Notes under the pieces: model-generated
What the model saw: only the letters and a program-made list of their open reading frames with translations
The model's database searches: none
What the model was told of the DNA's origin: nothing
Assembly: GCA_016840305.1 (NCBI GenBank)
Contig: JAEOSP010000778.1
Coordinates: 1-12,964 of the forward strand
DNA: 12,964 nucleotides
Source: Candidatus Hodarchaeota archaeon
Lineage (GTDB): Archaea > Asgardarchaeota > Heimdallarchaeia > Hodarchaeales > Hodarchaeaceae
Reading direction: 5' to 3'
Part shown: one piece after another, positions 1 to 6,329 of the stretch
Numbering within the stretch: the stretch's first letter is position 1
Layout: each line of letters starts with the position of its first letter
Translations under genes and position numbers: made by a program

Positions 1-1
1 A

Positions 2-553
2 TCCACGTTGGTTGGAAGTTCATTCCTTGAAGGACTGCCTTCTTTCACTCTCGGAAAAACGGATACTTTACAAGCGAATAGAAGCTCTGATGGTGAAGTT
101 GTCAATCTTATGGCAGGTGCTACTTCGATTCTTACAGATTCGGATCCTCAATTTCCTAATTACCCAACCAAAGGTTACATTGTAGAAACTGGCCAGTATA
201 TTTTAATCAATTACCTTTTTCAACCAGAAATGGTTCCTCCAGACATTTTACTAATGTTACTTAATTCGTCGCTTTCTTACCTCGCGCACCCCACTAACAT
301 TTCCTCCATTATAACAACAACCACAGAACTTATTACAACCTCAATTGATTCTACTCAGACTAGTAGCGTATCTATTAGTACTACCACAACAGTTATTTCA
401 AATACAAATCCAGGTGATTCTAGTGTTACAACCACAACAAGACTTTTGACTTATATTGATCCATTTCTAACACTGAGTATTTTACTACTAGGTAGCCTTG
501 GATACTCAATATTGGTCCACTTCTTCAACCTGAAACCTAGGAAAAAATCGTGA
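2..553 (+). CDS. C-terminal part of a membrane-anchored surface protein (5' truncated)
   Basis: The reading frame is open to the left edge of the window. The TTG at 8 is therefore probably an internal Leu codon, and this is the last ~183 residues of a longer protein. The visible part has a globular stretch of about 95 residues, a low-complexity stalk with several TTTT and STTTT clusters, and a single hydrophobic helix (around PFLTLSILLLGSLGYSILV). It ends in a short basic tail, KPRKKS, and a TGA stop at 551-553. A Thr/Ser-rich stalk followed by a C-terminal helix and basic residues is the usual layout of archaeal extracellular proteins anchored with the C-terminus inside; the stalk is a likely O-glycosylation site. 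The globular part faintly resembles the end of a glutamine-amidotransferase-like (DUF4350-type) domain, but I would not name it on this fragment. It converges with the transporter on the other strand, only 16 bp away. Confidence 0.75.
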   Translation, partial: STLVGSSFLEGLPSFTLGKTDTLQANRSSDGEVVNLMAGATSILTDSDPQFPNYPTKGYIVETGQYILINYLFQPEMVPPDILLMLLNSSLSYLAHPTNISSIITTTTELITTSIDSTQTSSVSISTTTTVISNTNPGDSSVTTTTRLLTYIDPFLTLSILLLGSLGYSILVHFFNLKPRKKS

Positions 554-569
554 TGACCTACAGAAAAAT

Positions 570-1475
570 TCATTCATTGGCCCGCTCTCCTTCAAAATGA
601 ACTGCCAGAACTATTCCTACTCCAATAAAAATTCCTCCAAGAATTGTGGGTAATGATAAAACCTCCGAGAGGAAAATAAAACTAAGTATTGAAGCTCCTA
701 CAGCTTCCCCAAGAACTGTTAATGAAACTGCTTGACTAGAAAGCCTTTTCATTGCATAAGTATAGAGAGCGTGCCCAAATAAACTTGGTCCAATGGCTAA
801 AGCCAAGAACCAGAGGAAATCATTGCTCACGTAGGAAAATACGTTTTCAGATAGAATTAGAGAGTAAAGGAATAGGAAAAAAGCACAAAAAAAGTTTACA
901 AAATATGTATAAGGAATATTTGATACATTAAAATTACTTCTCATTCTTTTTCCTATCATAAAATACAAGGCAACCATGATGCCTCCAAATAATGCTAGAA
1001 TGACTCCTTCTTGGAACTCACCCAATAATTCCAACGGAGAATTAAGAAAGGCGATTAATATTACACCAATAAAACTAAGTATCAATCCAATCACTTGAAA
1101 TCGATTAATTGTTTCCCTGAATAAAACAAATGACAAGAAGGTTACCCATAAAGGTGAGGAATTAACTACAATCACTGATGCGGCAACTGTAGTATACTGT
1201 AAGCTTTGTATCCATGAAAAAAAATGTAGCGAGAGAAAGAAACCTGCAACAAGAAAGAACTTTATCTGCTCCATATTAATTGCAGTAAGGAATTGATTTC
1301 TTATATTAGAGTAAAGTAATAATGGGGTTAAAAGAATAACTACAAGGAATATACGCCAAAAAGCAATTGTTACCGCCGATGAATCACAGAAACGAATAAA
1401 AATTGATGCTCCAGAGACTGCAAAAGTTGCTATAATCAAGCTTGTCTTCGCTTTTGTAATTGAATTTTCAACCAT
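570..1475 (-). CDS. EamA/DMT-superfamily small-molecule exporter
   Basis: This is a 301-residue integral membrane protein that is almost entirely hydrophobic helices, about ten in number, the normal size for the drug/metabolite transporter superfamily. The two EamA repeats are visible. The first half closes with SPLWVTFLSFVLFRE (residues 107-121) and the second with GEAVGASILSFIFLSE (256-271); each has the characteristic Glu and is followed by a Gly-rich helix. It should sit in the cytoplasmic membrane and export or import a small metabolite; the substrate cannot be told. The start is ATG, with no Shine-Dalgarno motif. A TATA element centred 28.5 bp upstream implies a leaderless or nearly leaderless mRNA, and the same element serves the divergent nfo gene. 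No motif suggests a link to its neighbours' functions. Confidence 0.9.
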   Translation of the reverse strand: MVENSITKAKTSLIIATFAVSGASIFIRFCDSSAVTIAFWRIFLVVILLTPLLLYSNIRNQFLTAINMEQIKFFLVAGFFLSLHFFSWIQSLQYTTVAASVIVVNSSPLWVTFLSFVLFRETINRFQVIGLILSFIGVILIAFLNSPLELLGEFQEGVILALFGGIMVALYFMIGKRMRSNFNVSNIPYTYFVNFFCAFFLFLYSLILSENVFSYVSNDFLWFLALAIGPSLFGHALYTYAMKRLSSQAVSLTVLGEAVGASILSFIFLSEVLSLPTILGGIFIGVGIVLAVHFEGERANE

Positions 1476-1497
1476 TAACCTAAGTCAGAAATAATCA

Positions 1498-1507
1498 ATT
1501 TATATAC
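1498..1507. promoter_or_regulatory. Shared bidirectional TATA box between EamA gene and nfo
   Basis: The core TATATA at 1501-1506 is self-complementary. It reads TTTATATAC toward nfo and GTATATAAA toward the transporter gene. The midpoint (1503.5) is exactly 28.5 bp from the first base of each start codon (1475 on minus, 1532 on plus). Archaeal transcription starts roughly 25-28 bp from the TATA centre, so both mRNAs would begin within a few bases of their ATG. A purine-rich BRE-like stretch (GCGAAT on the minus strand) favours the transporter direction. Neither gene has a ribosome-binding site, which agrees. Confidence 0.7.
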
Positions 1508-1531
1508 ATTCGCAGTAATAGTTGAAAAGTA

Positions 1532-2407
1532 ATGTCTAGAAAAGAGAATTTTGGCCCAAGAATCGGTGCTCATAAATCCATTGCTAAGGGTATCGACAAA
1601 GCCGTTGATCGTGGTATAGCAAGTACCTGTGAATGTCTTCAGATATTTACGCGACCCCCCAGAAGATGGGCTGCTGGAAAATTATCGTTATCCAAAGAAG
1701 TAGTGGAAAATTTTCTCAAAAAATCAAGAAACGCAGGATACGATGATACAAGCATTCATATGCCATACCTACCAAATTTAGCTTCACCAGAAACCGATTT
1801 GTTCAACAAATCGATAGAAGTATTAAAAGAAGAGATAGCAAAATCTTCACTTCTCCAAGCTCCATATATCATCTCACATTTAGGAAGTCCTAAAGGCGAA
1901 TCGCGTCAGTTTGCAATCAAACGTGTTGCAACAGCTTTGAATCAAGTAATTGAGGAAATAAAAGCCCCGACAATGATTCTATTAGAAAATTCTACAGCAA
2001 AAAGTAAGAAATGGGGTAATAATCTTGAAGATATTGCAGAAATAATCAATATTGTGGAGGAGGAGCAGTTTATTGGGATGTGTTTTGATACCGCTCACGC
2101 TTTCTCATCTGGTTACGATATATCCTCCTCAGAAGGATTGCATGATGTTTTTGATCAAGTGGAGAGTTTAATTGGTTTCGAAAAAGTAAGAATCATTCAT
2201 CTAAATGACTCGAAAGGTCCTCTTAATTCCGGAATTGACCATCATGAGCATATCGGAAAAGGATCTATTGGAATTGAATGTTTTACAGAATTAATGCTAT
2301 CTCCTCGCTTTAAATCGATCAGTATGATTCTTGAAACACCTATCGATGAAAATATAAATGATAAAACAAATTTGGATTTACTCCGTGCTCTAAGAGCTAA
2401 AAATTAA
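1532..2407 (+). CDS. nfo: Endonuclease IV (AP endonuclease, TIM-barrel, three-metal)
   Basis: Nfo cleaves DNA 5' of abasic sites in base-excision repair and can remove 3'-blocking groups. The 291-residue protein opens with RIGAHKS and carries every metal-ligand position known from E. coli Nfo: H76 (SIHMPYL), H116 (ISHLGSPKG), E152 (ILLENS), D186 and H189 (CFDTAHAF), H223 (IHLNDSKG), D236 and H238 (in DHHEHIGKG), and E268 (ILETP). All nine ligands are present, so it should be active. Length is normal for the family. The ATG lies about 29 bp from the TATA centre with no ribosome-binding site, fitting a leaderless transcript. It is the first gene of a tight operon: the flavoprotein starts 21 bp after its stop, and the methyltransferase follows. 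Confidence 0.95.
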   Translation: MSRKENFGPRIGAHKSIAKGIDKAVDRGIASTCECLQIFTRPPRRWAAGKLSLSKEVVENFLKKSRNAGYDDTSIHMPYLPNLASPETDLFNKSIEVLKEEIAKSSLLQAPYIISHLGSPKGESRQFAIKRVATALNQVIEEIKAPTMILLENSTAKSKKWGNNLEDIAEIINIVEEEQFIGMCFDTAHAFSSGYDISSSEGLHDVFDQVESLIGFEKVRIIHLNDSKGPLNSGIDHHEHIGKGSIGIECFTELMLSPRFKSISMILETPIDENINDKTNLDLLRALRAKN

Positions 2408-2417
2408 TAGTAGATGT

Positions 2418-2423
2418 AGGAGA
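2418..2423 (+). promoter_or_regulatory. Shine-Dalgarno AGGAGA fixing a TTG start
   Basis: AGGAGA ends 5 bases before the TTG at 2429. No ATG or GTG occurs in a suitable place, and family homology begins right after it, so TTG is the likely initiator. Confidence 0.7.
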
Positions 2424-2428
2424 TTTTA

Positions 2429-2998
2429 TTGAAGATATCAGATTTTAATGTTAATAACGCATATCGATTTTTATATCCGAGATTGACTGTAATAGTCACT
2501 TCAGGGAGCATAAATGAACCCTGTGGATTAACCATCGCTTGGTCAACACCACTTTCAATGGATCCACCTCTTATCGGTGTACTAATCACCAAGAAGAGAT
2601 TTTCTCATAGTATAATAACAAAAACTAAATCTTTCGTTGTCAATATTCCACATATTGAATTAAAAGAGGGAACTCATCATATAGGGCAAATTTCTGGCCG
2701 TGATGAACCAGATAAATTACATATGGCTGGATTTACTCTAGAAAAGTCAGCAAGGGTTACTGCTCCACGATTAAAAGAATGCAAGATCAATATTGAATGT
2801 AAATTAGTTGATATTGTACTTACTGGTGATCATGACCTTTTCATAGGAGAAGTCGTACAGGTGTTTGTGGATTCTAATATTATCGATAACTGGGCAGGAG
2901 ATTTGACAAAGTTTCAACCAGTTTACTGGAGAAGGTCCAAATTTAGTAAAGAGGTTTATCAGCTGCTTTTACCGACAGAGGAAATTACTAATGAATAA
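2429..2998 (+). CDS. Flavin reductase-like / flavoredoxin-family FMN-binding protein
   Basis: This 189-residue protein has the FMN-binding split-barrel fold of the flavin reductase-like (flavoredoxin) family. Typical blocks are LYPRLTVIVTSG (15-26), GLTIAWSTPLSMDPPLIGV (33-51), and KRFSHSIITKTKSFVVNIP (56-74). These are followed by SGRDEPDKLHMAGFT (89-103), which usually precedes the substrate-side loop, and GDHDLFIGEVV (133-143). Family members bind FMN and pass electrons between NAD(P)H or ferredoxin systems and a partner; the partner here is unknown. It begins with TTG behind a good Shine-Dalgarno. Its last 8 bases overlap the start of the methyltransferase gene, so the two are probably translationally coupled. 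Function beyond FMN binding is not deducible. Confidence 0.88.
   Translation: MKISDFNVNNAYRFLYPRLTVIVTSGSINEPCGLTIAWSTPLSMDPPLIGVLITKKRFSHSIITKTKSFVVNIPHIELKEGTHHIGQISGRDEPDKLHMAGFTLEKSARVTAPRLKECKINIECKLVDIVLTGDHDLFIGEVVQVFVDSNIIDNWAGDLTKFQPVYWRRSKFSKEVYQLLLPTEEITNE
2978..2981 (+). promoter_or_regulatory. Shine-Dalgarno GAGG inside the flavoprotein gene for the methyltransferase
   Basis: GAGG lies 9 bases before ATG 2991, within the last codons of the upstream gene. It supports coupled translation across the 8-base overlap. Confidence 0.55.
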
Positions 2999-4022
2999 TG
3001 ATTCCAAAGTAACAGTGGGAGATCAGACAGTTTTCTTTCAATCATCGGAGAATATGGATAATGTTCAATCAGAATCAGTAACATTAGTTGTAACTTCTCC
3101 ACCTTATTGGAATGTTAGAGATTATGGTGATGAACAGATAGGTTTCGGCCAAAGCTATAATGAATATATTAATTCCCTAAATAAAGTTTGGAAGGAGTGT
3201 ATCAGAGTATTACAACCCAATGGGAAAATTGCTATTAATGTACAACCACTACCGATCGATAGTAAGCACTCAGGATTCGAAAGAAGAATTATTTTGAATA
3301 TAATGTATGATATTGAACAATTTTTCCGTAATGCAGGCTTTTACCTTTCTGGAATGCATTACTGGGATAAAGCACCATATATTTCTAATGTATCATGGGG
3401 ATCATATCCAAAACCGACAAATATCGCATCTAATACAAGTTTTGAACAAATCTTTGTTTTTGTAAAACCAGGCAAAACCAGAAAGGTTGATCCAGTAATT
3501 ATGGACACCAGTATATTATCTAAAGAAGAATGGCGCCATTTTGCTGTTCGTTGTATCTGGGATGACATTTCTCCAGTAATTAAAATAAATTCTAAAGGTA
3601 TTAACAGGTTTGGTCACAGTGCTCCTTTTCCAGAAGAAATTCCCTATCGATTGATAAAAATGCATTCAACAGTCGGTGAAACTGTTCTTGATCCGTTCTT
3701 AGGTTCTGGAACTACATTAAAGATTTGTCGAATTTTAAATAGGAAAGGCATTGGTTATGAGATAAATACTGATTATAAGAAGTTGATTCAGGATAGGATA
3801 CAAGAGGTATGGGATATTCCAACAATTGATAGTCAATACAAAACCATGGGAACCTCTTTGTTTTATGAAATCCTATCTTTTACACATACTCGGATTACAA
3901 ATGAACCTACAATTTCCCTTGACGAACTCATCAAAGATCTACATCGTCAATTTCCAAAGAAAATCACAAAATCATGGATAAAGCACCTTCTAAACTTAAG
4001 CACTAGTAAGAGAAAAATTTAA
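2991..4022 (+). CDS. Beta-class DNA methyltransferase (SPPY type, probably N4-cytosine)
   Basis: This enzyme transfers a methyl group from S-adenosylmethionine to an exocyclic amino group in DNA. The catalytic motif IV is TSPPYW at 35-40. The SPPY form is most often seen in N4-cytosine enzymes, whereas N6-adenine enzymes usually have DPPY. The motif-X-like stretch RFGHSAPFPEEIPYRLI is at 206-222, and the SAM-binding motif I is DPFLGSG at 234-240, followed by GIGYEI at 253-258. The order IV, target-recognition region, X, I defines the beta class. About 60 residues (284-343) extend past the catalytic core, helical and basic near the end (KKITKSWIKHLL). No restriction endonuclease gene is adjacent, so it looks like an orphan enzyme. 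The gene overlaps the flavoprotein gene by 8 bases and is the last of the nfo operon. The recognition sequence cannot be predicted. Confidence 0.92.
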   Translation: MNNDSKVTVGDQTVFFQSSENMDNVQSESVTLVVTSPPYWNVRDYGDEQIGFGQSYNEYINSLNKVWKECIRVLQPNGKIAINVQPLPIDSKHSGFERRIILNIMYDIEQFFRNAGFYLSGMHYWDKAPYISNVSWGSYPKPTNIASNTSFEQIFVFVKPGKTRKVDPVIMDTSILSKEEWRHFAVRCIWDDISPVIKINSKGINRFGHSAPFPEEIPYRLIKMHSTVGETVLDPFLGSGTTLKICRILNRKGIGYEINTDYKKLIQDRIQEVWDIPTIDSQYKTMGTSLFYEILSFTHTRITNEPTISLDELIKDLHRQFPKKITKSWIKHLLNLSTSKRKI

Positions 4023-4029
4023 TCTCCAT

Positions 4030-4045
4030 GATCAGTGATCTTTTT
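4030..4045 (+). terminator. Possible terminator of the nfo operon
   Basis: A small dyad GATCAGTGATC (4030-4040) is followed at once by five T residues. The stem is only 4-5 bp, so the T-run is probably the more important part. A second run of six T occurs at 4085-4090. Confidence 0.3.
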
Positions 4046-4110
4046 GATAGAGAAGTTTAATTAAGTACCGATTCAGATTATACCTTTTTTACTAATTAAA
4101 TATCATTTAA

Positions 4111-4133
4111 ACCGAAAATTCGGTAATTCGGTT
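4111..4133. repeat. ACCGAA / TTCGGT / TTCGGT half-site cluster
   Basis: ACCGAA (4111-4116) is followed by TTCGGT at 4119-4124 and again at 4127-4132, with the two direct copies 8 bp apart. The first and third half-sites also form the longer inverted pair AACCGAA...TTCGGTT (4110-4116, 4127-4133). This could be a protein-binding operator or a weak stem. No T-run follows directly. Confidence 0.45.
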
Positions 4134-4231
4134 ACTTTGAACAGGTTTGAGGTTAAAAAACACTCTAAATGTCTGAAAAAAAATCATTTTTCCTATCCAA
4201 TTCATTGCACCAATATTAAAAAATTTAACAT

Positions 4232-4251
4232 CCAAAATGGCCAATATATGG
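4232..4251. repeat. Two abutting CCA-N-TGG dyads upstream of the histone promoter
   Basis: CCAAAATGG (4232-4240) directly abuts CCAATATATGG (4241-4251). A related CCAATATT lies at 4210-4217. The pair ends about 47 bp before the histone TATA box, a suitable distance for an upstream activator or an accessory nucleoprotein site. Confidence 0.35.
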
Positions 4252-4297
4252 ATTATACATAAACTAGGTAATGATAGATACTAAAACAAAGGAATAA

Positions 4298-4307
4298 CTT
4301 TATAAAG
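4298..4307 (+). promoter_or_regulatory. TATA box of the histone gene
   Basis: CTTTATAAAG is a strong archaeal TATA element. Transcription would start near 4328-4331, giving a leader of about 45-50 bases. That leader ends in the AGGTGA ribosome-binding site and contains a CGACA direct repeat (around 4330 and 4342). Confidence 0.6.
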
Positions 4308-4365
4308 ACGAAGAAATCCAAGATTAACGTCGACAGAAATTCGACAAACAAACTATTTTGAGAAA

Positions 4366-4371
4366 AGGTGA
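4366..4371 (+). promoter_or_regulatory. Shine-Dalgarno AGGTGA deciding the histone start
   Basis: AGGTGA matches the 3' end of 16S rRNA and ends 5 bases before ATG 4377. An in-frame GTG at 4368 lies inside this site, so it is part of the ribosome-binding site rather than the initiator. Confidence 0.75.
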
Positions 4372-4376
4372 AAAAA

Positions 4377-4580
4377 ATGACTGGATTCGCATCTGCTCGT
4401 GTAGAGAAATTAATCCGAAATGCTGGCGCCAGACGTGTGTCTGCTGACGCTATTTCCCGATTGAACGAGATATTGACTGATTACGGTATGGGTCTTGCAA
4501 AATACGCCGTTGAAATTGCTCGTCACTCTGGTAGAAAAACTATTAAGGAAAACGACATTAAATTAGCAGCCGCCAAGTAG
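4377..4580 (+). CDS. Archaeal histone (HMf-like, tailless histone fold)
   Basis: This 67-residue chromatin protein is the usual length for archaeal histones of the HMfA/HMfB type, which dimerise and wrap DNA. The histone fold fills the chain: helix 1 and first loop VEKLIRNAGARRVSADA, long central helix ISRLNEILTDYGMGLAKYAVEIARHSG, and second loop and last helix GRKTIKENDIKLAAAK. The DNA-contacting Arg in the first loop (GARRVS) and the Lys-Thr of GRKTIK are conserved. There are no N- or C-terminal tails. The ATG at 4377, with AGGTGA 5 bases upstream, is preferred over the in-frame GTG at 4368, which would add only MKK and destroy the ribosome site. The gene has its own TATA box and a T-run after its stop, so it is monocistronic and probably well expressed. 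Confidence 0.95.
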   Translation: MTGFASARVEKLIRNAGARRVSADAISRLNEILTDYGMGLAKYAVEIARHSGRKTIKENDIKLAAAK

Positions 4581-4588
4581 ATGGCTTG

Positions 4589-4690
4589 TTAATTTTCTGA
4601 TTTGTTATCCTTCCCTTTCTTTTTTTTTAATAAGTCAGATATTTCTCTTAGCAGTGGATAAAGCACAATTGCAGTTACGCTCTGAAACAT
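4589..4690 (-). CDS. Possible small protein of 33 residues downstream of the response regulator
   Basis: An ATG lies four bases after the response-regulator stop and opens a 33-codon frame. It reads as a hydrophobic helix (VTAIVLYPLLREISDLL), then KKKK and an acidic-polar tail, ending TAA. The composition is protein-like, and the position suggests co-translation with the regulator. There is no Shine-Dalgarno motif, however, and the Lys run is encoded by the complement of the histone terminator T-run. It may be a chance frame. Confidence 0.22.
   Translation of the reverse strand: MFQSVTAIVLYPLLREISDLLKKKKGKDNKSEN
4610..4628 (+). terminator. T-rich terminator after the histone gene
   Basis: A pyrimidine stretch ends in nine consecutive T (4620-4628), about 40 bases past the stop codon. 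Archaeal termination usually depends on such T-runs without a hairpin. Confidence 0.6.
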
Positions 4691-4694
4691 GGAA

Positions 4695-5087
4695 TTAATG
4701 AGTAGTAGCTTTCAGTTTCTCAGTTTGTAATTGCTGGATTCGTTCAATTTCTTCGAGTAGGTTACGAATACTTGTAGGTTTTGTAAAAAAACCAATTGCT
4801 CCTGATTCTAGTGCTTCTTTTTCAACTCTTTTTTCAGCAGAGACAAAAAGAACCTTGGCTTGTGGGGTTTTCTTCAAAATCTCTTTCATGGCGACTAATC
4901 CATCGAGTACAGGCATTCTATAATCCATTATGATTATATCTGGCTTAATTGGTAGTTCAGAGAATTTTTCAATTGCTTCCTTCCCGTTACTGGCACTATC
5001 TATTACATCATGACCTTCCATCGCGAGTAACTTGGTATAGATCATGAGTAGATCTCTTTCATCATCAACCAAGAGAATTCGTGCCAT
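4695..5087 (-). CDS. Single-domain response regulator (CheY-like receiver)
   Basis: The 130-residue protein is one receiver domain with no output domain. The acidic pocket is D8-D9 (LLVDDE), the phospho-acceptor is D55 (IIMDYRMP), the switch Ser is S83 (LFVSAEK) and the invariant Lys is K103 (FTKPTS). All catalytic residues are present, so it should accept phosphate from a histidine kinase and signal by protein contact. No kinase gene is in the window. A GAGGT Shine-Dalgarno (5094-5098) sits six bases before the ATG. The gene lies 124 bp downstream of the winged-helix pair on the same strand and may have its own promoter in that gap. A role in controlling those regulators is possible from proximity only. 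Confidence 0.92.
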   Translation of the reverse strand: MARILLVDDERDLLMIYTKLLAMEGHDVIDSASNGKEAIEKFSELPIKPDIIIMDYRMPVLDGLVAMKEILKKTPQAKVLFVSAEKRVEKEALESGAIGFFTKPTSIRNLLEEIERIQQLQTEKLKATTH

Positions 5088-5156
5088 TTTGTGACCTCAA
5101 TAAAACAACATTTCAACTGCTATTGCTTCTTTACAGGGATTTGACGCCCAAAAAAT

Positions 5157-5212
5157 CCATTTTATGTACTTTTACCAACACTTTTCTTTATTTATTAAAC
5201 TCACTATATAAT
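5157..5212 (-). promoter_or_regulatory. Candidate promoter region for the response regulator
   Basis: Two TATA-like elements read on the minus strand: ATTATATAGT at about 5203-5212, overlapping the stop of the upstream gene, and ACATAAAATGG at about 5157-5168. They would give leaders of roughly 90 and 50 bases before the ATG at 5087, consistent with its having a ribosome-binding site. I cannot choose between them. Confidence 0.35.
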
Positions 5213-6312
5213 TATTTGTCAACATAATGTGCATTCTCTTCAAATGGAGAGAAAATAGTTTTGAAAACATGGCTAAAATCAATGTTTCTCCTTGTATTAG
5301 GGAGTGAGAGGATGTAGCGAAATTCTGTCCTGAAAATTATACCCATTTTAGTCATAGCGCTAAAGAATTCTGTTTCTGCATCTTGAGTTGATTCAAAGGA
5401 CCTAAACATTGAAAAAAGGATAATATCAAAATCTGATCTCATTAGAACGATTGGTGAAAGCAATCTATCAATCAATTCAAGTGTTTTTTGGAAAATTAGT
5501 TTTTGGGAAGAGACGATTGAGAAGTGGATGATTAGACCTATCTGATATCCGAGTTTTCTTGGATCAGGAATGATCCTTGGAGTAATTAAATCAGATTCGA
5601 TAAATCTTCGTAACCACCTGTTTATTGTCGTTAGAGGTTTTCCAATATGTTGAGAGACGATCTTTGGTGTTCTACCAGGAGCTTCAAGAAAACATTGTAA
5701 TATTTCCTTCCCTAAATCGGTAATATTTAATTCGGGTCCATTTCTGTCTATAAATGCATGTTTGGCTCCACTGTCCACTAAATCAACATTTAAGTGTTTA
5801 ATAATTGATCTAGAATAATCAAGAAATCGTGGAAACTCGGAATAGTGTATGGGAAACCACATTTCACGATGAAGACTGAATTCTAACCCTAAATCTTTAA
5901 TTAACTTATCAAAATGCCAAGAAGCTTCATCAAATTGTGCAAAATCCCTATAACAACTAAGAGTAAAAGTAAATTCACCTTCAATTGCTGAAAACAGTAT
6001 ATTCCGACCACTTCTTACTAAACTAAAATTCTTGACCTTATCAAAACTATCATGATCCCCTGAGAATGTTGGAAGATTACGAATATTAATTCCTATTATC
6101 TCTGCACCAAATACAGCAAAATTAGGTAGAAGGATTTTTGAAAAATAACCCCCTTTCTTAAGACGTTTTTTTATTGTAGCAAACGTTGAGTTCTTAATTC
6201 CGACTTGTGAAGCAATATCTACATCAGAATACCCTGGATATTGAATTAAGCTTGCAATGACCTTTTTCTCTCTCTCATTCAAACTAATTTTTGGGATTTT
6301 ATTATCACTCAA
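5212..6312 (-). CDS. Duplicated winged-helix transcription regulator, copy 2
   Basis: The 366-residue protein looks like two Lrp/AsnC-like units in series. Unit 1 has a winged helix at about 11-57 (SDVDIASQVGIKNSTFATIKKRL) and then an alpha/beta segment beginning LPNFAVFGAEIIGINI. Unit 2 has a helix-turn-helix at about 195-245 (PKIVSQHIGKPLTTINRWLRRF), then IPDPRKLGYQIGLIIHFSI and another alpha/beta segment to about 335. The repeat is visible in the shared pattern [ST]T..I.k.L...P....[FL]G. It is predicted to bind DNA and perhaps a ligand in the cytoplasm. The start is a TTG at 6312, with AGGA about nine bases upstream; no other initiator is near. It follows its paralogue after 17 bp and must be co-transcribed with it. 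The exact family and target are not recognised. Confidence 0.75.
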   Translation of the reverse strand: MSDNKIPKISLNEREKKVIASLIQYPGYSDVDIASQVGIKNSTFATIKKRLKKGGYFSKILLPNFAVFGAEIIGINIRNLPTFSGDHDSFDKVKNFSLVRSGRNILFSAIEGEFTFTLSCYRDFAQFDEASWHFDKLIKDLGLEFSLHREMWFPIHYSEFPRFLDYSRSIIKHLNVDLVDSGAKHAFIDRNGPELNITDLGKEILQCFLEAPGRTPKIVSQHIGKPLTTINRWLRRFIESDLITPRIIPDPRKLGYQIGLIIHFSIVSSQKLIFQKTLELIDRLLSPIVLMRSDFDIILFSMFRSFESTQDAETEFFSAMTKMGIIFRTEFRYILSLPNTRRNIDFSHVFKTIFSPFEENAHYVDK

Positions 6313-6329
6313 ACTTAAACTTCCTGATT

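Larger units (their letters stand above)
4023..4376. other. Gene-free stretch upstream of the histone gene
   Basis: This is the longest non-coding interval in the window and is very AT-rich. It holds the probable end of the nfo operon (4030-4045), a triplicated TTCGGT/ACCGAA motif (4111-4133), an A/T stem GAAAAA...TTTTTC (4175-4192), two abutting CCA-N-TGG dyads (4232-4251) and the histone promoter (about 4298). I see no tRNA fold, no convincing small ORF, and no clear C/D-box or other RNA. Confidence 0.6.

Noticed and set aside
2404..2592. Open frame on the minus strand inside the flavoprotein gene
   Set aside because: It lies opposite a well-supported gene, has no promoter or ribosome site, and shows no recognisable protein features.
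3359..3568. Open frame on the minus strand inside the methyltransferase gene
   Set aside because: It is a shadow of the coding strand. The methyltransferase reading is clear throughout.
1532..4022. A restriction-modification or phage-defence island
   Set aside because: No endonuclease, specificity subunit, helicase or mobile-element gene accompanies the methyltransferase; Nfo is a repair enzyme with all its usual residues.
4023..4376. A tRNA, C/D-box RNA or riboswitch in the long gap
   Set aside because: No T-loop sequence, paired C and D boxes at the right spacing, or conserved aptamer core could be found by eye.
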